Below, piece after piece: positions 59,240 to 64,000 of a DNA stretch of 64,000 nucleotides (positions within the stretch are counted from its first letter, which is position 1; each line of letters begins with the position of its first letter). Below the pieces are notes generated by a model, which was given only the letters and a program-made list of their open reading frames with translations, was not told where the DNA came from and did not search any database. The position numbers and the translations under genes were made by a program. This DNA comes from Sorex araneus (taxonomy: Eukaryota; Chordata; Mammalia; Eulipotyphla; Soricidae): positions 12,406,432 to 12,470,431 of the forward strand of contig NC_073307.1 in NCBI RefSeq assembly GCF_027595985.1. Direction: 5' to 3'.

Positions 59240-59662
59240 CTACAGAAAGAACAGATACAGATTTCCCTTGGAACAATGAAGCGTCAGCACAGAATGGGTG
59301 GGTACTGATGTGTGCCACCGGTGGCTCACAGCCAAAGGTGGTTTGATGAGTACATATGACTGCACTGGTGTTATATAAAGGAATATGACAGAACACATTT
59401 AAAAAACTGGTTTAAAATCACAGGGGAAAGTGTGTGTATCTTAACTGACAAACGGAGCTCTCTGTTACTGCTGGTTTTCAACTTTGGGAGTTAGCGTAGA
59501 CTGAACTTTTTTTCAAAGATGAAGAGCCACAATCTTCTCAAGTCAATGCTGCCACACATAATCTCACCGCCACTATCAGTGGGGCATGCTGACTTTTGGG
59601 CTGTTGCATGTCAGAATCCAGATGTGTTACTAAACCATGCCCAACGCTCTCATCACATTATG

Positions 59663-59840
59663 TTTTGTTTTTTTGCTTTTTGGGTCACACCCAGCGATGC
59701 TCAGGGGTTACTCCTGGCTCTGCACTCAGGAATCACTCCCTGGCGGTGCTCAGGGGACCATATGGGATGCTGGGAATCGAACCCGGGTCAGCCGCGTGCA
59801 AGGCAAACGCCCTACCCACTGTGCTATCGCTCCAGCCCCC
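59663..59840 (-). mobile_element. SINE-a, intron 7
   Basis: A full reverse copy, near consensus. Perfect 16-bp duplication CTCTCATCACATTATG at 59647-59662 and 59841-59856. Confidence 0.95.
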
Positions 59841-59949
59841 CTCTCATCACATTATGAAGAGGATCACCGCTCAAGATTTTATCTACCAAAATGAAACAAT
59901 CTTTTTAAAAACTTATTCCAACCAGGCAGAGCTAATAATTTTTTTGTTG

Positions 59950-60115
59950 GTTTGGTTTTGGAGTGACACCTGGCCGTCCTCAGGGCAGGGAACATTCCAA
60001 GTGATGCTCAGGAGACAATATGTGATGCTCGGCTTGAATTCAGGTTGGCTGTGTGCAAGGCAAGTGCCCTTTCTGCTGGGCTATATCTCCTGCTGGACTA
60101 TCTCTCTGGCTCCTA
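59950..60115 (-). mobile_element. degenerate SINE-a, intron 7
   Basis: It has gagtgacacctggccgtcct, 'gacaatatgtgatgctcgg', then ggctatatctcctgctgg and a repeated actatctctctggctcc. Confidence 0.65.
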
Positions 60116-60189
60116 AAATTTTAACCTTTTTTGCCGTTTATAAAACAGGCAGAAAGCAGCCTATTTTATAAACAGGCTGTTCCTGGAGC

Positions 60190-60302
60190 GAGCAGACGCC
60201 ATCGGGCTACACTAGCACGCGACAGGGATGAGTGGAGACATTACTGGCGCCCGCTGGAACAAACTGACAAACAACGAGAGGACTAGTGATACAAGTGATC
60301 AA
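60190..60302 (+). mobile_element. 3' fragment of a SINE-b-like element
   Basis: It has gagtggagacattactggcg, then cccgctggaacaaactgaca and tail gtgatacaagtgatc. Confidence 0.6.
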
Positions 60303-60474
60303 ACAGGCCCTCCCGTAGTGCAGGGTCTATGTGGTTGCCTATGTGGGTTCTGGGGACCGGAGCACAGAGCTCGGTCTAGGAGGTGTCGGGGCCAAACTTA
60401 GGACCAGACACACTCCAGGCCTGAAGTTGCATTTCTCACATCCTGAGTTGGACGGAAAAGACAGTTGGGATTTC

Positions 60475-60476
<2 letters not shown>

Positions 60477-60509
<33 letters not shown>
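60477..60509. repeat. (TG)n microsatellite, intron 7
   Basis: About 16 TG units. Confidence 0.96.
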
Positions 60510-60512
<3 letters not shown>

Positions 60513-61164
60513 GGTCTAGGAAACCCGGCCCCCTCCTCAGGAAGACCCCCGGGGTGCCCTGGTGAGGCAGGAACTGGAACAGACTATTTCCGGAAGGCGA
60601 CACCCACCTTCCCTGCCAAGCCAAGAGGAGGGTGTCAGGGTGAGAGACCCCCCACCCCCCGCCGTGGGAGATGCTGAAGGGTTCTGGGCCCACACAGGGC
60701 ACACACCTGCACCCCTCCTGCCCACGCGGCTTCTCAGCACCTCGGCTTCAAACGGCTCCCACTGGACCCTGCGGTTCTAGCAAGATCCGAGCCCTGAGGC
60801 CTCCTTGTCCACATGCTCTTTGGTCACCCTGGGAGTGACCTGTGCCCAGCACAGGACAGGAAAGGGCAGGCGTGCTTAGGTCAGGCAGGACCCTCAAACC
60901 CTACAAAGGCGACTCCCAAGGTTAGACGCACAGGACTTCAGGTGACACAATATTTTCAAACGGTGGGCGATTCTTTCGCCAACAGCAAATGTTTCAGAAG
61001 AGGAGAACAAGAAGCCAGAGACCAGGTGTCTCTGACAAGAGAAGGGAAGGGGCACGGTGGGTGACCGCGTGCCCTGTACGTGTGTGAGACCAAGGGTTTG
61101 GCCTTCCCCAAATGCAAACTGATTTCAGAAGCTGTGTTCTTCTGCTCTGCATTTTTTAAGGGGG

Positions 61165-61300
61165 GTTGAGGTGGGGGTTACCACTGATGTGCTCAGGTGG
61201 TGCTGTGGGCCCATAGGCAGTACCAGGACTCAGCCAGAGCCAGCCTCATGCAAGCTAAATAAAGCACCTTAATTCCTGCGCTACTCTTTCTCTAATGCTG
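61165..61300 (-). mobile_element. degenerate SINE-a, intron 7
   Basis: It has gatgtgctcaggtggtgctg, then gactcagccagagccagcct and gcgctactctttctct. Confidence 0.5.
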
Positions 61301-61342
61301 TGCATTTAGTTAAAAAAAAATCCTTTAAAACACTTTGAGTAG

Positions 61343-61534
61343 GGGCCGGAGCGATAGCACAGCGGGTAGGGCGTTTGCCTTGCACGAAGCCGACCTGGGT
61401 TCGATCCCCGGCATCCCATATGGTCCCCCAAGCACTGCCAGGAGTAATTCCTGAGTGCAAAGCCAGGAGTAACTCCTGAGCATCGCTGGGTGTGACCCAA
61501 AAAGCAAAAAAAAAAAAAAAAAAAAAACCAAAAT
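61343..61534 (+). mobile_element. SINE-a, young-looking subfamily, intron 7
   Basis: Head ggggccggagcgatagcaca, near-consensus body, A-run of about 21. Duplication AAAACACTTTGAGTAG at 61327-61342 and AAAACGCTTTGAGTAG at 61535-61550. Confidence 0.95.
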
Positions 61535-62119
61535 AAAACGCTTTGAGTAGGAGTGACTACTACAACCAACAAGTGCTAACCTAACAGGTATCGACAACCC
61601 TATGTCCTAAGCAAGGAAGCTTAAGGCCTCCATTCCATGTGCATTATGTGTTTATACTATTTAAAATCATACGCGCTATATGTCCCTCCCAATGAGCGGC
61701 TCTGGGATGCAGAGACAGCGGTTCCTGTCATCATGAAGCTACAGCCGAGCCTTCTGGGATTCTGAGGGGACCCAACTCCCCAACTGCTCCTGTTTCCAAT
61801 CCACGGATGAGATGATGCGAATAATTAAGCACAGTGCCCCCCTATTTTTGTTGCTGGGTGCTTCATGCTCACCACTTCAAAACTGTTTCCAACATATAAT
61901 TTGAAAAGACAGGGGCTGCCTGGAAAAGTCCCAAATGAATCATGGTTTCCCAACCGAAGCATAACTGCCCCGGGCCAGTGATTTCTGGGCTGCTAACACG
62001 GTTAAGTGGCCTGGCATTCCACCTCCCCAAAGGGTGCTTGGATTGGCAGAGTGTTCATAATAATTGGCAAGTCCTGAATTCTAGCAATAAGAAGCCTTAA
62101 AAAAAAAATCGCCTTGCTG

Positions 62120-62235
62120 GTGGGCGGGATGTAAGTCAGTAGCACAGCATTCGTCTTGCACGAGGAAAGCTTTAGCTAGACCCCTGTCCAACTAAGCTTT
62201 AGTTAGACCACTGTCTCCCTGACAAAAATGACTGC
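62120..62235 (+). mobile_element. degenerate SINE-like fragment, intron 7
   Basis: It has ggatgtaagtcagtagcaca, then tcgtcttgcacgagg, and a short repeated ctttagytagacc motif. Confidence 0.4.
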
Positions 62236-62455
62236 TGGGAGACTCAATTTTAGTTTGCTTTTTTTTTTTCCCTCCAAAATGCTAAAGATACAATACACTA
62301 TTTTAAGTCAGTGTTTTTGCAAAGTTAGGCCTGCTAGCTATTATGATAAAGTTATTTACAGTACTAAGAGGTCTTTTCTAATCTTATATTTAAACGGTCC
62401 TAAAATAATTCTTTAAAAAAAAATGAAAGACTACCTTCCTTTTTTGCCGACAAAG

Positions 62456-62613
62456 GAAAAACCTGATAGTCACCAGAAACGAATCAGACTTTGCCTTTTA
62501 AAAAAAGGTGGTGCATTTTCACCGATAGAGGTCACTAGTATACCAAGTCCAGATGAAGAAATTAACAGCCTGGCTGAACATAAAATCAAAATCAAAATGC
62601 CAGTGAAGAAAAT
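62456..62613 (+). other. unassigned exon-like ORF, antisense in PDE5A intron 7
   Basis: I do not recognise this. A 158-base segment is preceded by a pyrimidine-rich tract and a caaag acceptor-like end, and followed by a strong donor (AAAAT then gtaagt). Its whole length is open in one frame, giving a Lys-rich peptide starting EKPDSHQKRIRLCLL and including SPIEVTSIPSPDEEI. The frame also extends upstream to an ATG at 62423. It could be an exon of an unknown plus-strand transcript, a relic, or a chance open stretch in AT-rich DNA. No neighbouring exon was found within the window. Confidence 0.3.
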
Positions 62614-63245
62614 GTAAGTACATAACAATGCTACTCAATAAGCATTCAAAAGGCAATGTAGACAATTTTTCATTTTCTACTCTTAATGCACAACATGTTA
62701 TTGTCTTATATATAATTTCTATGTAAATACAGAAATGCACGCATTTCATAGAGAATAAATTATTATCTATGTAAGCTGAATTATAAAATAATCAAGTATT
62801 TATATCCTAGCAAGATAACTTTATAAGGAATTCTTTTAAAAATGTATCAAAAATAGCCAAGCATCAAAAATCAAAATATACAACTAAAGGTCCTCCTAGG
62901 AATAAGTTGCTTTAGAACTGAGTCAGGCCACAGAGCCTGGCAGAATAATACTCCTGTGCTCACCAGGACACGTGGCCTTATTGTCACACTTTCCCAAAGG
63001 ATTTGGTGTGAAAGTCATGTCAACTACGCTGTAGGCAACAGCAGAGATTCAGGAAGACTGAGTTTGGGGAAGAGAAACAAAATTGAGCTCACCAACAGCC
63101 TGGCCAAGAAGGGAAAAACGGTCAGCTGTTCAGTTCAGACAGTTACTGTCAGCCTCAGAAACTCTGAAAAGTCTGAGACAGACGCCTCGATTTATCTGCC
63201 TGGATCACACACCCCGAGCAAGCCGGAAATAAAAGTCCTGATCTG
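62614..63245. other. AT-rich intron 7 sequence, nothing recognised
   Basis: Unique sequence after the exon-like ORF; no acceptor-flanked open stretch that would continue it was found on the plus strand. Confidence 0.4.
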
Positions 63246-63388
63246 GGTTGGAAAGATACTACAAAGGTTACGGTACTTGCCCTGCACTTACCCTGGTTCC
63301 ACCCTCTGCAACCATATCTGGTCCCCTGAGCACCAGCAGGAGGGATGTCTGAGCACCATCGGGTGTGCACCCCAACCAAAACAAGCAA
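63246..63388 (+). mobile_element. diverged SINE-a, intron 7
   Basis: Head gggttggaaagatactacaa, then ccctggttccaccctctgc, gtcccctgagcaccagcagg and tail catcgggtgtgcacccc. Confidence 0.75.
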
Positions 63389-63521
63389 AAGAGTCCAACT
63401 CAGAAGCAGCGTCTGAGTTCCACACCTGTCCCCCTTACATGCCTCCCTTTCCCACTCTCTCCCCAATAATTCTTAATTATTCTTAAATAATTCCCCAAAT
63501 TTTAATGTGGGGGGAGGGAGG

Positions 63522-63648
63522 GTGGTTTTGGCCACGGCCAGCTCTGCTGAGGCATCATTCTCACGGTGTCTAGGGGACCTTATGAGGTACCGGGGATTGA
63601 ACTGGGCTGGCAAAGCACTTGCCTGCTGTACTATCTCTCTGTCCCCTT
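63522..63648 (-). mobile_element. degenerate SINE-a, intron 7
   Basis: It has tggccacggccagctctgct, then gaggtaccggggattgaact and gtactatctctctgtcccc. Confidence 0.65.
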
Positions 63649-63825
63649 AAATATTTTTTAACAGAAGTCATGGCCTTTCGTTGGATAAAATAATCTAGAA
63701 ACAAGCTGTGAGTTAAATAGCCATTTAAGTGAATCAGTCGCCCTGGTCACGTGCTCCCTACTACTGCCTACTGCGGCTGGCTCCAGGACAGGAAAGGTGG
63801 GAAGGGTGAGAAGGGCAGAAGAAAG

Positions 63826-63862
63826 GGATGCAGAGGGCAGAGGGCAAAGGGCAGAGGGCAGC
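63826..63862. repeat. short (GCAGAGG)n minisatellite
   Basis: Five units of gcagagg/gcaaagg near the right edge. Confidence 0.8.
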
Positions 63863-64000
63863 TCTGCAGAGCGTGCAGGGTGAGTCGGCTGGAAGAAAAA
63901 ATTCTGCACCCAAGGATCTGAGTCTGCAGCTGCACAAGCTGGCAAAGTGCATTCCGCGATCTAATGGTAAGATTTCCAATTCTCTATATTTATTTTGCTA

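Noticed and set aside
59172..59396. 74-residue minus-strand ORF over PDE5A exon 8
   Set aside because: It is in the wrong frame; the real exon frame is split by splice sites at 59131 and 59239.
61343..64000. PDE5A exon 7 or earlier in the right end
   Set aside because: I looked for the GAF-B segment VQKCTIFIVDEDC and the helix before it on the minus strand and found no match; these exons must lie beyond the window.

Overview
The window is mammalian nuclear DNA. Short exons carry GT-AG splice sites, the background is dense with Pol III SINEs and LINE-1 relics, and microsatellites are frequent. The commonest SINE starts with a tRNA-like head ending in a perfect B box (GGTTCGATTCC) and ends in an A-run. 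I recognise it from memory as the shrew (Soricidae) SOR-type SINE, so the source is most likely a Sorex-like shrew. That identification was not checked by any search.

The one gene I can identify with certainty is PDE5A, the cGMP-specific 3',5'-cyclic phosphodiesterase, on the minus strand. Fourteen consecutive coding exons lie between 59239 and 21963. They correspond to human exons 8-21 if the human gene has 21 exons, as I recall. Together they give 1429 coding bases, or 475 complete residues plus the stop. They align without indels to human residues 401-875 as I remember that protein: the end of the GAF-B domain, the linker and the whole catalytic domain. His613, His617, His653, Asp654, Asp764, Gln817 and Phe820 all fall at the expected positions. 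Exons 1-7 lie beyond the right edge. All 13 introns are GT-AG and every phase joins, so this is an intact gene and not a pseudogene.

Layout: 1-18.9 kb is the region downstream of PDE5A, with no recognisable gene. It holds SINEs, simple repeats and an old antisense LINE-1 ORF2 relic (about 12.3-14.35 kb). About 18.97-21.96 kb is the inferred PDE5A 3' UTR, free of SINEs, with poly(A) signals at 21650-21655 and 18996-19001. From 21.96 to 59.24 kb are exons 21 to 8 and their introns. From 59.24 to 64 kb is part of intron 7, which holds one unexplained plus-strand exon-like ORF (62456-62613).

Most of the rest is retrotransposon material. I use two working names. SINE-a has the tRNA-like head, a body and a poly(A) tail. 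SINE-b has the same head, a different body and a short tandem-repeat tail. Their duplicated target sites also look different, which suggests different LINE partners. Other points of interest are a SINE nested in a SINE with exact target duplications, a mosaic of third-position GC between adjacent PDE5A exons (100 % in exons 16, 18 and 21, but 44 % in exon 17), a 415-bp polypurine tract, and several local tandem duplications. I found no bacterial-type system, CRISPR array or complete mobile element with intact ORFs.
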